From: Diadophis punctatus similis
Lineage: Eukaryota > Chordata > Lepidosauria > Squamata > Dipsadidae
DNA length: 64,000 nt
Assembly: GCA_023053685.1 (NCBI GenBank)
Contig: JALIGW010000002.1
Location: 240,079,177 to 240,143,176, forward strand
Direction: 5' to 3'
Of the stretch, positions 30,765-43,602 are shown in pieces. Both the position numbers and the translations under genes were made by a program. Each line of letters starts with the position of its first letter. Position 1 is the first letter of the stretch. The notes under the pieces are model-generated. The model made no database searches. It was given only the letters and a program-made list of their open reading frames with translations, and was not told the DNA's origin.

Positions 30765-31850
30765 GTGGACAGAGCTGTGGGGGCGATGGGTAACTCCACC
30801 TGTTTATTGGACCCGTGCCCCTCCTGGTTGGTCTCGGCCAGCAGGGAGGTGGCACGTGGCTGGATCCAGGCGGTGGTCACCGCTTCTTTGAGGGAGGGAT
30901 CTGTACTGCAGTCATTAAAAGCTGCGGTGGTGAGACCCCTCCTGAAGAAGCCTTCCCTGGATCCAGCTGATTTGAAGAACTATCGTCCGGTTTCCAACTT
31001 ACCTTTTTTAGGGAAAGTTGTGGAGAAGGTGGTGATTACTCAGCTTCTGCAACTTCTGGATGAAACAGATCATCTAGATCCTTATCAGTCGGGTTTCAGG
31101 CACAGCTACAGTACAGAAACTGTCTTGGTCGCTCTGATGGATGATCTCTGGCGGGCCCGGGATGGGGGAAATTCCTCCATCCTGGTGCTACTTGACCTCT
31201 CAGCGGCTTTCGATACCATCGACCATGGTATCCTTCTGCATCGTCTCGGCGAGTTGGGAATGGGAGGCACCGTTCTGCGGTGGTTCTCCTCTTATCTCGC
31301 CGATAGGATGCAGTCGGTGTTGGCAGGAGGGCAGAGATCGTTCCCTAGGCCCCTGTTATGCGGGGTGCCTCAGGGGTCGGTTCTCTCGCCCATCCTGTTT
31401 AACATTTACATGAAACCTCTGGGGGAGATCATCCGCAGACATGGGGTGTGTTTTCATCAGTATGCTGATGACACCCAGCTGTACATCACCACCCCCTCTG
31501 ACTTCAGTGAGGCAATTGATGTAATGTGCCGGTGCCTGGACGACGTTAAGATCTGGATGGGGAGGAACAGACTCAGACTTAATCCCGACAAGACTGAGTG
31601 GCTTTGGATATTGCCTCCTAAGGACTATGACAACTGTCCCTCCTTGGTCTTCGAGGGAGTGAAACTGACCCCCTCCGATCAGGTCTGCAACTTGGGGGTC
31701 CTCCTAGACCCACAGCTAAAATTGGATCATCATCTTTCTGCTGTGGCTAGGGGGGCCTTTGCACAGATTCGCCGGGTGCACCAGTTGCGGCCATACTTGG
31801 AGAAGGAGGCTCTACTCATGGTCACTCATGCCCTTGTCACCTCCCGCTAG
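30765..31850 (+). pseudogene. L2 reverse transcriptase domain
   Basis: A 361-codon open stretch with N-Y-R-P-V-S-N-L-P, F-D-T-I-D-H-G, P-Q-G-S-V-L-S-P and the catalytic Y-A-D-D. It is closed by an in-frame TAG just before D-Y-C-N-A-L-Y, after which homology continues at 31872-32312. It belongs to the element at 28673-32520. Confidence 0.85.
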
Positions 31851-32492
31851 GACTACTGCAATGCGCTCTACATGGGGCTACCCTTGAAGAGTATCCAAAG
31901 ACTTCAGTTGGTGCAAAATGTGGCTGTGCATGCTGTGGTGGGTGTGCCAAGGTACACCCATGTGACACCTATACTCCGCCAGCTGCATTGGTTGCCCATC
32001 GGTCTCCAGGTCCAATTCAAGGTGTTGATCACCATCTTTAAAGCCCTTCATGGCTTAGGATCAGGCTATCTCCGGGACCGCATTCTGCCTCACACTTCCC
32101 TTCGACTGGTTAGGGCCCACAGAGTTGGCCTCCTGCAGGTCCCGTCGGCCAAGCAATGCCGACTGGCGGGCCCTAGGGGGAGAGCCTTCTCTGTGGCGGG
32201 CCCCACGCTCTGGAACCAACTTCCCCCAGAGACCCGAACTATCTCCACTCTGCTGGCCTTCCGAAAAGCCATTAAGACATGGCTTTTCCTGCAGGCAGAG
32301 GGTAGAGCCTAATCCACTCGAGCTCACCCCCAAGTATGTATGGTTGCTGCATGGTTGTTGGATGGTTTTAATATTGTGTTTTTAATTTTTATATTTGTTT
32401 TTAAGTAATATTTACAGTTTGTTATTCTTGTATTTTCTCTGCTGTACGCCGCCCTGAGTCCTTCGGGAGTTGGGCGGCATATAAGAAAACCA

Positions 32493-32524
<32 letters not shown>

Positions 32525-32639
32525 GGGGGAGGGTTAACACATAGCCTCAGAGATGGGAAGGCCAAAAAGGGCCCCTCATCCACAGAAAATAAGGGGGGAC
32601 CACCAGGTTCTTTCAAACAAGTTTCTGGGTGGGTGTGGC

Positions 32640-32822
<183 letters not shown>

Positions 32823-33136
32823 CTGGTTGCATCGTCCACCATGATATGGGCAGTGCCAGTGTCAGAGCTGCAGAACTAACAAGCCCAGTGTTTATTTGAT
32901 AAATCTTCTGTTGGATGAAATATCCTTCTTGGTTCAGTTCCAAGTGTGTGTGTGTGGGGGGGGAAGACGCTGGAAACCTGGTGGCTGCTTGGAAAGATGG
33001 TTTTAATGGTGGACAGGATTACATGCCTTGAAAATGTTGGGTGAAGAAAAAAGGGAAGAGATGCTGAGCGTGCCCTGGTTTTATTCCCTCTCTGGGCCTC
33101 ACCCTAGAGCTTCCTGTTCCTGTGTAAGAAATGCAC

Positions 33137-36100
33137 TCTTTTTTTAAAAGAAGTTTTTATTATTCTTCTCCACTATACATACATACATATACCTTAATTC
33201 ATAACAAAATATATTCAATAAAACATAAACCAACATCCTAATTTGCACCTTTTATACTTTTATTACCCCCCCCATTTTCCCCTTTATATCGTATCACTGC
33301 CCCCCTCTATCTCCCTCTCTTCCCTCTACCTTCTTTCTCCTCCTCTCCCACTTTCCTACTTCCCTCCTCTCCCCTTCTCCCCTTCCTTCTCTACTTCCTT
33401 TTCTCCCTCTTGTCCCTTCCCTGAGTCTATCTAGTCACAATCCATCTTATAGTTAACAGACAGGTAACTTATATCCCTAAATTCATTTAATTATCGGTGC
33501 ATCTCTTAAACTTATTTTCCCCCCTGGTATCCATATCTATGCATATACAGTATCTTACATTTTCCTAGGTATATTAATACTATATTAATGCTGCCTCCTC
33601 AACTACCTAATTTTGTCAACTGGATCTACCACCTTCAATTTTCTATTTTCCTCCAATTTAATCAATGTTACTTGTCTCCTCTACATATTCATTTTCTAAC
33701 CAATCATAAAATTTCCCCCATACATTATAGTATTCAGAGTCTTCCTTATCTTTAATTTTCATTGTCAATCTATTCATTTCCGCACAATCCAGTATTTTTT
33801 TAATCACCTACCTTTCAGAAGGGGCTTTGGTTGCTTTCGATTTTTGCGTGAATGCAATTCTAGCTGCTGCAATTTATATGATTAATTAAATATGTATTTT
33901 CTTTATTAAATTTCTCTGGTAATATACCCAACAGGAATATCTCTGGTTTCAATTCTATGTGGTGTTTCAATATTTTTTCTATCCATATTTGAATTGAACT
34001 CCAATACACTTTGGCTTCAGCACATATCCACCACATAGGATAAAAGAACCCAGTATTTGCTGACATTTACAACATTTCATAGATTTATCTTTGAACATTT
34101 CAGCTATCCTTTCTGATGACATGTGCCATCTATAAAACATTTTATACAAGTTTTCTTTATATGCTGTTGCCATTGTCAGTTTACAATTTCTTTCCCAAAG
34201 TTGTTGCCATTTATCCAGTTCTATAGTATGACCAAAATTCCTTGCCCATTTAATCATTTCCTTCACTTGTTCTTGCTTAAATCAATATATAATAAATAAT
34301 TATACAATTTGTAATGTCTTTCATCCATTCCTGTGAGTATTTCATCTAATTCTGTCATTTCTAAATTGATACCCTCCATTTTAATATCTTTATCATATCT
34401 TGACTGCAATTGCATTCTCATATACCAATCCATCTTTATTCCTTGTTTCTCCAATTCTTGAGTAGATTTCAATTCCCCCTTATCTGTTAGAATATCTTTA
34501 TATCATGCAATAGTTCCCAAATTAAGTCTATTCAGGTAAATTAGTGCTTCTATTGTTGATAACCAGTATGGTTATTAGTATGGTATGGTAATAATGTTTT
34601 TCTTTTGTCTTTTTCCACACTCCATACAATGAGTCCCTTATACAATGTCTCTGGAAATAGCTGTGTATTTTACTTCTTCCATACCATAAAACTGTGTGCC
34701 ATCCTATCTGTAAATCATGTCCCTCCAAAACCAAAAGTCTTTTGTTTCTTAACAAAATCCATTCTTTCATCCATGTCAATACTGCAGTATCATAATATAA
34801 CTCCCAATTTGGAAGTCCAAATCCGCCTCTTAGTCTTGCATCTTATAGCATTTTTATATTTATCCTCGCCTTTTTCCTTGCCATATGAACTTCAGTATAA
34901 TTTCATTTACTTCTTTTAAAAAATCTAATCTTATTGGTATTGTTGAAAATAAAAACAGGAATTGTGGCAGTATGTTCATCTTAATTAATGATATTCTTCC
35001 AATCAATGATAGTTGAAGATTTTTCCATTTTTCCAGATTCTTTTCAATTTGTTTCTTTAATCTATAATAATTATCTTTCTTAATTGTCATACATCTAGGT
35101 GTTAGATAAATCCCTAAATATTTTACTTTTTTGTGATCTGCACATTTAACTTCCCAACTAATTCCCTTTTTTTTGTTTTTCCATCATATTTTTCACTAAA
35201 AGTTTTGTTTTATCTTTATTAATTTTTAATCCTGCCACCTCTCCATATTTTTAAATTTGCTGCATTAATTTAGGTCCAGTCTCTAATAGTTCTTCCAATA
35301 TGAACACCAGGTCATCTGCGAATGCTTGTAGTTTGTACTCTTCTCCTTTAATTTTCATTCCTTTTATATCCTCACTTTGTCATATATTTCTAGTTAGTAC
35401 TTCCAGTGTCAGCACAAATAACAATGTTGATAAAGGACATCCTTGTCTTGTTCCTTTCATAATATCCACCTTCTCTGTCATATCTCCATTCACTAATACT
35501 TTGGCTGTTTGTTTACTATAAGATGTTTTAATTACATTAATAAATCTTTTTCCAAAATCCATAGTTTGAAGTTGCAATGTCATAAATTGCCAATTCACAT
35601 TATCAAATGCTTTCTGTGCATCTAGAAATATTAAATTCACTTGTTTTCCAGGATGTTGTTCATAATATTCTAATGTATTTAAAATCGTTCACATATTATC
35701 TTTAATCTGTCTTTTAGGTAAAAATCCATTTTGATCTGAATGTATAAATTCGCTTAGAAATTTTTTGTCTATTTACCATTATTGATGCAAATATTTTATA
35801 GTCTGAATTCAAAAGTGAAATCAGTCTATAATTCTTAATTTTCTGTAAATCAGTCTCTTCTTTCGGTATCAAAGTTATAAATGCTTCTGTCCATGATTCT
35901 GGTAGCTTAGCTTCTAATAGCAATTCAATATATAGTTCCAGCATCACAATTCCTAATGTTTCTTCAAATGTTTTATACACCTCTGCTGGTATCCCATCTG
36001 GTCCTGGTGCTTTACTATTTTTCTGTCTTTTTATTGCCTCTGTTAATTCCATCATTGTTATTTTCTCCTCTAGCAAATTCTTATATTTTTCTGGTATTTT

Positions 36101-36210
36101 GGGTAGTTCCACTTCCTCCAAATATTGTTTTATATCCTTCTCAATTATTTTCTTTTGTTTATATATGTCCTCATAATATGCCCTCACTATCTTCTTTATT
36201 TCCTCATTCT
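33137..36210 (-). mobile_element. L1 LINE (3' half): RT and C terminus, degraded
   Basis: Minus strand. RT pieces at 36187-35714 (K-A-P-G-P-D-G-I-P-A-E-V-Y and T-L-I-P-K), 35640-35380 (F-L-D-A-Q-K-A-F-D, R-Q-G-C-P-L-S) and 35090-34860 (S-L-I-G-R-I-S-L-I-K-M), then C-terminal fragments to 33860. Several frameshifts. The 3' end is marked on the plus strand by a CTTTTTTTAAAAG tract at 33138. It continues at 41700-44200 as the 5' half; the two are separated by a CR1/L2 insertion. Confidence 0.85.
33265..33430. repeat. polypyrimidine (C/T) tract
   Basis: Long run of C and T on the plus strand, hence purine-rich in the sense of the L1 3' UTR to which it belongs. Confidence 0.7.
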
Positions 36211-37811
36211 ATGTTGTAGATTGAGAAAGCAGAGATACTTAACACGTATTTTGCATCTGTCTTTACACAAAGGGAAAAAACAGTCCAACCTATCAAAAAC
36301 ACCATCGCAAAAAACATATTAGGAACACAAGTTAAAATAGGGAAGAAAATGGTAAGGGAACACCTGTCTACCCTAGACAAATTCAAATCACCAGGATCAG
36401 ATGGATTACACCCCAAGGTTCTGAAAGAACTGGCAGATGAGATCTCAGAACCACTGAACTATATCTTCCAAAGATCCTGGAGCCTCGGGGAACTGCCAGA
36501 GGACTGGAAAAGAGCTGATGTAGTTCCCATCTTCAAAAAAGGGAAAAAAACAGATCCAGGAAACTACAGACCTATCAGCCTGACCTCAATACTAGGGAAG
36601 ATTTTGGAAAAGATAATCAAGCAACGAATCAATGAACACCTACAAGCAAACACAGTAATAACCAAAAGCCAACATGGGTTTGTCAAAAACAGATCATGCC
36701 AGACTAATTTATTGCATTCTTTGACAAAGTGACAAAATTAGTGGACCAGAGGAATGCTGTCAATGTGGTTTACTTGGACTTCAGTAAGGCATTTGATAAA
36801 GTAGACTATAACCTACTACTAGATAAAATAGAAAAATGTGGGATGCACAGCAACACCATCAGATGGATTCAAAACTGGCTAACCAACTGCACTCAACGTG
36901 TAGTGCTCAATGGAACTGCATCTACATGGAGGGAAGTATGCAGTGGAGTACCCCAAAGCTCTGTTTTAGGCCCAGTACTCTTCAATATCTTTATCAATGA
37001 CTTGGATGAGGGGATAGATGGGGAACTCATCAAATTTGCAGATGACACCAAACTGGCAGGAATAGCCAACTCTCCAGAAGATAGGCTCAAGATACAGAAG
37101 GATCTTGACAGACTTGAACATTGGACGCTATCAAACAAAATGAAATTCAATGGTGAAAAAAGTAAGGTTCTACATTTAGGCAAGAAAAACAAAATGCACA
37201 GGTACAGTATATGTGGTACCTTGCTCAATAGTAGTAACTGTGAGAGGGATCTTGGAGTCCTAGTGGACAACCATTTAAATATGAGCCAGCAGTGTGCAGC
37301 ATCTGCCAAAAAAGCCAACACAGTTCTAGGCTGCATTAACAGAGGGATAGAATCAAGATCACGCGAAGTGTTAATACCACTTTATAATGCCTTGGTAAGG
37401 CCATACTTGGAATACTGCATTCAGTTTTGTTCGCCACGATGTAAAAAGGATGTTGAGACTCTAGAAAGAGTGCAGAAAAGAGCAACAAAGATGATTAGGG
37501 GACTGGAGGCTAAAACATATGAAGAACTGTTGCAGGAACTGGGTATGTCTAGTTTAATGAAAAGAAGGATCAGGGGAGACATGATAGCAGTGTTCCAATA
37601 TCTCAGGGGTTGCCACAAAGAAGAGGGAGTCAAACTATTCTCCAAAGCACCTGAAGGTAGAACAAAAAGTAATGGGTGGAAACTAAACAAGGAGAGAAGT
37701 AACTTAGAGCTAAGGAGAAATTTCCTGACAGTTAGGACAATTAATCAGTGGAACAGCTTGCCTCCAGAAGTTGTGAATGCTCCAACACTGGAAGTTTTTA
37801 AGAAGATTTTG
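36211..37811 (+). mobile_element. CR1 LINE inserted into L1 (5' part)
   Basis: Plus-strand CR1 RT: S-P-G-S-D-G-L-H-P-K-V-L, N-Y-R-P-I-S-L-T-S, then after one frameshift near 36725, [21 protein letters not shown] and F-A-D-D-T-K-L. The second open frame runs to the L2 insertion at about 37812. The 3' UTR of this same CR1 resumes at about 41455. It is among the best preserved CR1 copies in the window, yet still non-functional. Confidence 0.88.
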
Positions 37812-40800
37812 CAAGCGATTCCTTGTTCTGGCCCCTCTGGTTTGGTTCCACCTAGCTCAACCCGAGTGCCTGGTAACCAGGGATGTCAGGGCCCTGGGCT
37901 CAAGCTGCTGCTGTTAAATGCCAGGTCGATTACCAACAAGGCACCCCTTATTCGGGATCTAATCCTAGAAGAGGGGGCGGACCTGGCGTGCATTACCGAG
38001 ACCTGGCTGAGCCAGAAGGGGGGATGCCCCTTTCGGAAATATGCCCGGACGGGTTCTCGGTTCAGCATCAGCCGTGACTCCATGGAAGGGGTGGAGGAGT
38101 GGCTATTATAGCTCGCCAAAATCTGTGTCCTTGAAGGAGCCCTGCCCCGGAGATTGTTGGGTGTGAAACGCTCCTTCTGAAGTTGGACTTAGGGGTCCAG
38201 GTGGGCCTTTTGCTAACGTACCTGCCTCTTAGCTGTGTTGCAAAGGCCTTGCCTGTTCTGCTCGAGGCGGTTGCAGGGCTGGCAGTTGAGTTCCCCAGAT
38301 TGATGGTGCTGGGGGACTTTAATCTGCCATCACCCGGCGAAGCCTCGGGGGCAGTCCAGGAGTTCATGGCTTCCATGACAACCATGGACCTGACCCAAGT
38401 AGTTCAGGGTCCGACTCATGAGGGTGGTCACACACTTGACCTTGTGTTTCTCTGGGGGCAGTGGAGAGATGATCGGAGGCTGAGGGGTTTAGTCACAGTA
38501 CCCTTGTCGTGGTCAGATCATTTCCTTCTGAGGTTGGATTTCATGGCACCACCCCTCCACCGCAAGGAGGTGGGACCGATGAAGTGGTTCCGCCCCAGGC
38601 GCCTAATGGAACCCGACGGATTCCAGAGGGAAGTTGGGGAAATACCTGAATCCCTGGTACACAGTTCATCCGAGTCTCTGGTCGCTGCCTGGAATCAGGC
38701 AGCAGCGGGGGCTCTGGATCGGATTGCGCCTTTGCGACCTCTCCGTGGAAGTGGATCCAGGAGGGCTCCTTGGTTTACCGAGGAACTCCGGGAGATGAAG
38801 CACCACAAGAGACGCCTAGAGCGACGATGGAGATCTAGTAAAGCTGAGTCTGACCGGACACCTTTAAGAACTTTCATTAAGTCTTACTTAGTGGCGATAA
38901 GGGCGGCAAAATGTTTGCATTTTTCCGCTCTTATTGCGTCCGCTGATTCCTGCCCAGCCGCCCTGTTTAGGGTGACCCGCACTCTTCTTGCTAAGGAGGA
39001 AGGCGGAGATCCCTTGCAGGGTAGAGCTGAGGAATTTTCTCAGTTTCTGGCGGATAAAGTCATTCAGATTCGGACAGACCTGGACTCTGATTGGGCAGTA
39101 CAGGCCGAGGTGACTGGGGCAGGTCTTAGTCCGGTTATATGGGATAGGTTTGAACTGGTGACTCCTGAGTATGTAGACAAGGCCATAGGAGCTATGAGCT
39201 CCGCCACATGTTTATTGGACCTGTGCCCTTCCTGGTTGGTTTCGGCCACCAGGGAGGTTTCACGTGGCTAGCTCCAGGAATTGGTCAACGCTTCTTTGAG
39301 AAAGGGGTCCGTCCTGCAGCCTTTAAAAGCTGCGGTGGTGAGACCCCTCCTCAAGAAGCCTTCCCTGGACCCAGCGGATTTAAAGAACTTCTGTCCAGTC
39401 TCCAACCTTCCCTTCATGGGGAAGGTTGTAGAGAAAGTGGTGGCGCTCCAGCTCCTATGGCTGTTGGATGACACTGATTTTCTGGATCCCTTTGAATCTG
39501 GTTTCAGGCACGACTATAATACCGAAACAGCTTTGGTCACCCTGATGGATGATCTCTGGTGAGCCTGGGATGGGGGTCACTCCTCTATCCTGGTGCTACT
39601 TGACCTCTCAGTGGCCTTCGATACTATTGACCATGGTATCCTTCTGCGTCGTCTCGGAGAGGTGGGGGTGGGCGGCACTGTCTTGCAGTGGCTCTCCTCC
39701 TTCCTCTCTGACAGGACGCAGTCGGTGTTGACAGGGGTGCAGAGGTCGAGCCCTAGGCCCCTACTATGTGGGGTGCCACAGGGCTCGGTTCTCTCACCCA
39801 TCCTGTTTAACATCTACATGAAGCCACATGGGGTGAGGTATCAGCAATATGCTGATGATACCCAGTTGTACATCTCCACCCCATCTCAATTCGGGGAAGC
39901 CATAGATGTAATGGGCCGCTGCCTGGATGATGTTAGGGTCTGGATGGGGAAGAACCGGCTAAAACTTAACCCTGACAAGACTGAGTGGCTGTGGATATTG
40001 CCTCCTAAGGACTCGACCAATTGTCCCTCCTTGGTTCTTGGTGGGGAGAAATTAGCTCCCTCAGAACAGGTTCGCAATTTGGGTGTCCTCCTAGATCCAC
40101 AGCTAAAATTGGAACAACATCTTTCAGCTGTGGCTAGGGAGACCTTTGCACAAGTACGTCTTGTGCACCAATTGCGACCCTACTTGTAGAAGGAAGCACT
40201 TCTCATAGTCACTCATGCCCTTATCACCTCACGGCTGGATTACTGCAATGCACTCTACATGGGGCTACCCTTGAAGAGTGTCCGGCAACAGCAATTGGTG
40301 CAAAATGCAGCTGCGCGAGCTGTGGTGGGTGTACCCAGATGCACCCACGTAACACCGATCCTCTGCCAGCTGCATTGGCTGCCCATTAGTCTCCGGATCC
40401 AATTTAAGGTGTTGGTCGTTACCTTTAAAGCCCTACATGGCTCAGGGCCAGGTTACCTTCGGGACTGCATCCTGCCGCATACCTCCCTGCGACTGGTCAG
40501 GGCCCACAGAGTCGGCCTCCTCCAGGTCCCGTCGACCAAACAATGTTGACTGGCGGGGCCGAGGGGGAGGGCCTTCTCTGTGGGAGCTCCCTCCCTGTGG
40601 AACCAGCTTCCCCCGGAGATCAGGACCATCCCCACCCTACTGGCCTTCCGGAAAGCAATAAAAACTTGGCTCTTCCGGCAGGCGGGTGAAACTGAGACCA
40701 ACTAGATTAAATATGGGTCTCCCCCCATGATTGTAATATGAGATATTCTTTTTAACTTTTGTATTTTTTAACTATTGTATTTTATATTTGTTATATATTT

Positions 40801-40892
40801 TAATTATTGTATTTTATATTTGTATGGAATCTAACATGTGTGAGCCGCCCAGAGTCCCCAGGGAGTTGGGCGGCATAGAAATCCATTAAATT
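37812..40892 (+). mobile_element. L2-type LINE nested in CR1
   Basis: 5'-truncated relative to the copy at 28673. Endonuclease at about 37910-38560 ([23 protein letters not shown]), linker to 39271, RT at 39281-40189 (L-L-D-L-S-V-A-F-D-T-I-D-H, Y-A-D-D-T-Q-L-Y) and C terminus to about 40700. Stops and shifts occur at about 38109, 39271, 39562 and 40189. It ends with the hairpin 40844-40874 and an ATTAAATTAAATT tail. Confidence 0.87.
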
Positions 40893-41454
40893 AAATTAAA
40901 TTGGTGCAAAATGCAGCTGCGCGAGCTGTGGTGGGTGTACCCAGATGCACCCACGTAACACCGATCCTCCGCCAGCTGCATTGGCTGCCCATTAGTCTCC
41001 GGATCCAATTTAAGGTGTTGGTCGTTACCTTTAAAACCCTACATGGCTCAGGGCCAGGTTATCTTTGGGACCGCATCCTGCCGCATACCTCCCTACGACC
41101 GGTTAGGTCCCACAGAGTTGGTCTCCTCCAGGTCCCATCGACTAAGCAATGCCGGTTGGTGGGGCAAAGGGGGAGAGCTTTCTCTGTGGGAGCCCCCTCC
41201 CTTTGGAACCAGCTCCCTCCAGAGATCAGGACTATCCCCACCCTGCTGGCTTTCCGTAAAGCAATAAAAACTTGGCTCTTCCGGCAGGTGAGGTATGAGT
41301 GAAAGTTCTTTTAAAAGAGTTATAGAATTTTAATATGTTTTTAAAATTGTTTTTTATTGATTATATTTCTATACCTGCTGTTAGCCGCCCAGAGTCCCCC
41401 AGGAGTTGGGCGGCACAGAAATTTTAATAAATAAAATAAAATAAAAATAAATTA
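40893..41454 (+). mobile_element. second L2 3' end, directly repeated
   Basis: Repeats the last about 550 bp of the preceding L2 (begins TTGGTGCAAAATGCAGCTGC as at 40297), with its own hairpin (41384-41414) and A-rich tail. Either a second 5'-truncated insertion into the first tail or a tandem duplication. Confidence 0.8.
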
Positions 41455-41696
<242 letters not shown>

Positions 41697-42010
41697 TATT
41701 CAGTATTTTCCAATTGCTTAATCCATTTTTTTCCTTTTCCTTTTTCCTTTTATAAGCTAACCATCTCCCTGGTTTATTTGCATGTTCAAAAAAGTTTTGT
41801 TTAGTCATTTTTATTTTCCTTGCTACCTCTTCATTTTCCATCATATTCATTTTATGTATCTTCAACTCCATTATATTTTTAATCCTTTTGTTTTGGGTAT
41901 CTTTTTGAAGTTCTTTTTCTAATTTCTTATATTCTTCTTCTAATTGTTTCTTGGCATACCTTCTTTCTTTATTTCTTTTACTCATATATATCATCACCAA
42001 TCCTCTAATA

Positions 42011-42437
42011 CAGTGATGGCGAACCTATGGCACGGGTGCCACAGGTGGCACGCGGAGCCATATCTGCCGGCACACGAGCCGTTGCCCTAGCTCAGCTCCA
42101 GTGCGCATGTGTGTGCCCGCCAGCTGATTTTTGGCTCGCGCGGAGGCTATGGGCAGGTGATTTTGGCCTCTGGAGGGCCTCCAGGGTGACAGGAGTGGAG
42201 CATTTTTGCCCTCCCCAAGCTCCAAGAAAGCCTCTGGAGCCTGGGGAGGGTGAAAAACGGGCCTAATGGGCCCACTGGAACTCGGGAAACAGGGGAGTGG
42301 GATGGGTCACGCACGCATGCACAGGGGGGTGGGGTGAGTGAGGGGCTTTGAATTATGGGTGTGGGCATGCACGTGCGTGTGATAGCGCGCGCGTGCACTA
42401 TTTCGGCACTCGAAGAAAAAAAGGTTCGCCATCACTG
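42011..42437. mobile_element. hAT miniature element (family 2) in L1
   Basis: CAGTGATGGCGAACC to GGTTCGCCATCACTG, flanked by the perfect 8-bp duplication CTCTAATA (42003-42010, 42438-42445). Removing it restores the L1 sequence. Confidence 0.93.
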
Positions 42438-43314
42438 CTCTAATATATGCTTTTGCTGTGTCTCATACAATTTGAAGTGAAATATCATTCTTTTTATTTT
42501 CTTTAAAGAAAAAGTCCATTTCTTTTTCCATAAGTTGTTGGAATTCATTTTCATTCAATATTTCTTGATTTAAAGTCCATTTCGTTCTTTTCTTTTGGCC
42601 TTTCCAAATAATTGTAATCCGGTTGTGATCAGCCCACATATCAATTTCAATGCTTACATTTTGTACATTTGCTAATAAATCTGTTGACATCCACAGCATA
42701 TCTATTCTTGACCAGGACATATGTCTATTGGAGTAAAATGTATATTGTTTCTTTGATGGAAACTTCCCCCTCCATGTGTCAAATATATTTAATTCCTCTA
42801 CCATAGTAAAAAATGATTTTGGCAATATCTTCCTTAACTTCTTATTCTTTTTCTTCATCTTATAGTCCAATTCCACCTCTACTATAGCATTAAAGTCTCC
42901 CATCATGTAGATATTCTCGTAGTCTAATTCAATTATCTTAGCATGTAGCTTAGAATAAAACTTATCTTGGCGTTCATTCGGTGCATAAATCACAACTAGT
43001 AATGTTTTTTATTATTCAATAGTATTTCAACCATCAAAATCCTTCCATCTTCATCTGCATATATACATTTGGGATTCATTTTTTCTGTATATATAATACA
43101 ACTCCTCTTTTACTTTGATCTGCTAATGCCGAATATAGATCTCCCAATTTTACACATTCTAGCAATCTATTATGTTGTCGTCTAATATGTACTTCTTGTA
43201 AGCATATTATGTCCATTTTTAGTTTCCCTAATTTATTAAATATTTTTTTCCTTTTTATAGCCGAATTCAATCCATTTATATTTATTGAAATCATCCAAAC
43301 CTCTTCTTCCATAT

Positions 43315-43602
43315 TCATTTATTTTGTGCCTTAGCTGATCTCGTCAGCATCATGTCTCTTTGTTCCTTTACCTCTATAGCCGTTGCGCCTTCTAGTTCTT
43401 TCTCTTCCCTTTCTTTGACATATTTACTTGCTTGTTGCCTTGTCTCATGTATGGTATCTTCTTGGAATCTAACCTCTTTTTCTTTTCTCAATCTTTCCTT
43501 ATTCTGTTCAAAATGTTGTCTATAAAATATTTCTGCTTTTTCCACTGTATCTAATTTGTATCTTTGTTCATGCCATACCACCATTATCCCCTCTGGAATC
43601 AA
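43315..43602 (-). pseudogene. L1 ORF1 C-terminal region
   Basis: Lys/Glu-rich 95-codon frame, upstream of and overlapping ORF2. With the frame at 43818-43603 (R-E-V-H-I-R-F, typical of the L1 RNA-binding C-terminal domain), it is the 3' part of ORF1, split by a stop at 43603. Confidence 0.7.

Larger units (their letters stand above)
28673..32520 (+). mobile_element. L2-type LINE, nearly full length, inactivated
   Basis: A 5' leader precedes an apurinic endonuclease domain (L-L-L-N-A-R-S, V-T-E-T-W-L, L-G-D-F-N-L-P at about 29483-30120) and a reverse transcriptase (D-L-S-A-A-F-D-T-I-D-H, G-V-P-Q-G-S-V-L-S-P-I, Y-A-D-D-T-Q-L-Y) to 32312. Breaks: TAG at 29589-29591, a 17-bp tandem duplication at about 30345-30380 that shifts frame, a TAA-region stop at about 30735, and TAG at 31848-31850 in the C-terminal part. 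It ends with the GCCGCC hairpin at 32448-32478 and an (AAAT)n tail. The clade call rests on RT motifs. Confidence 0.85.
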
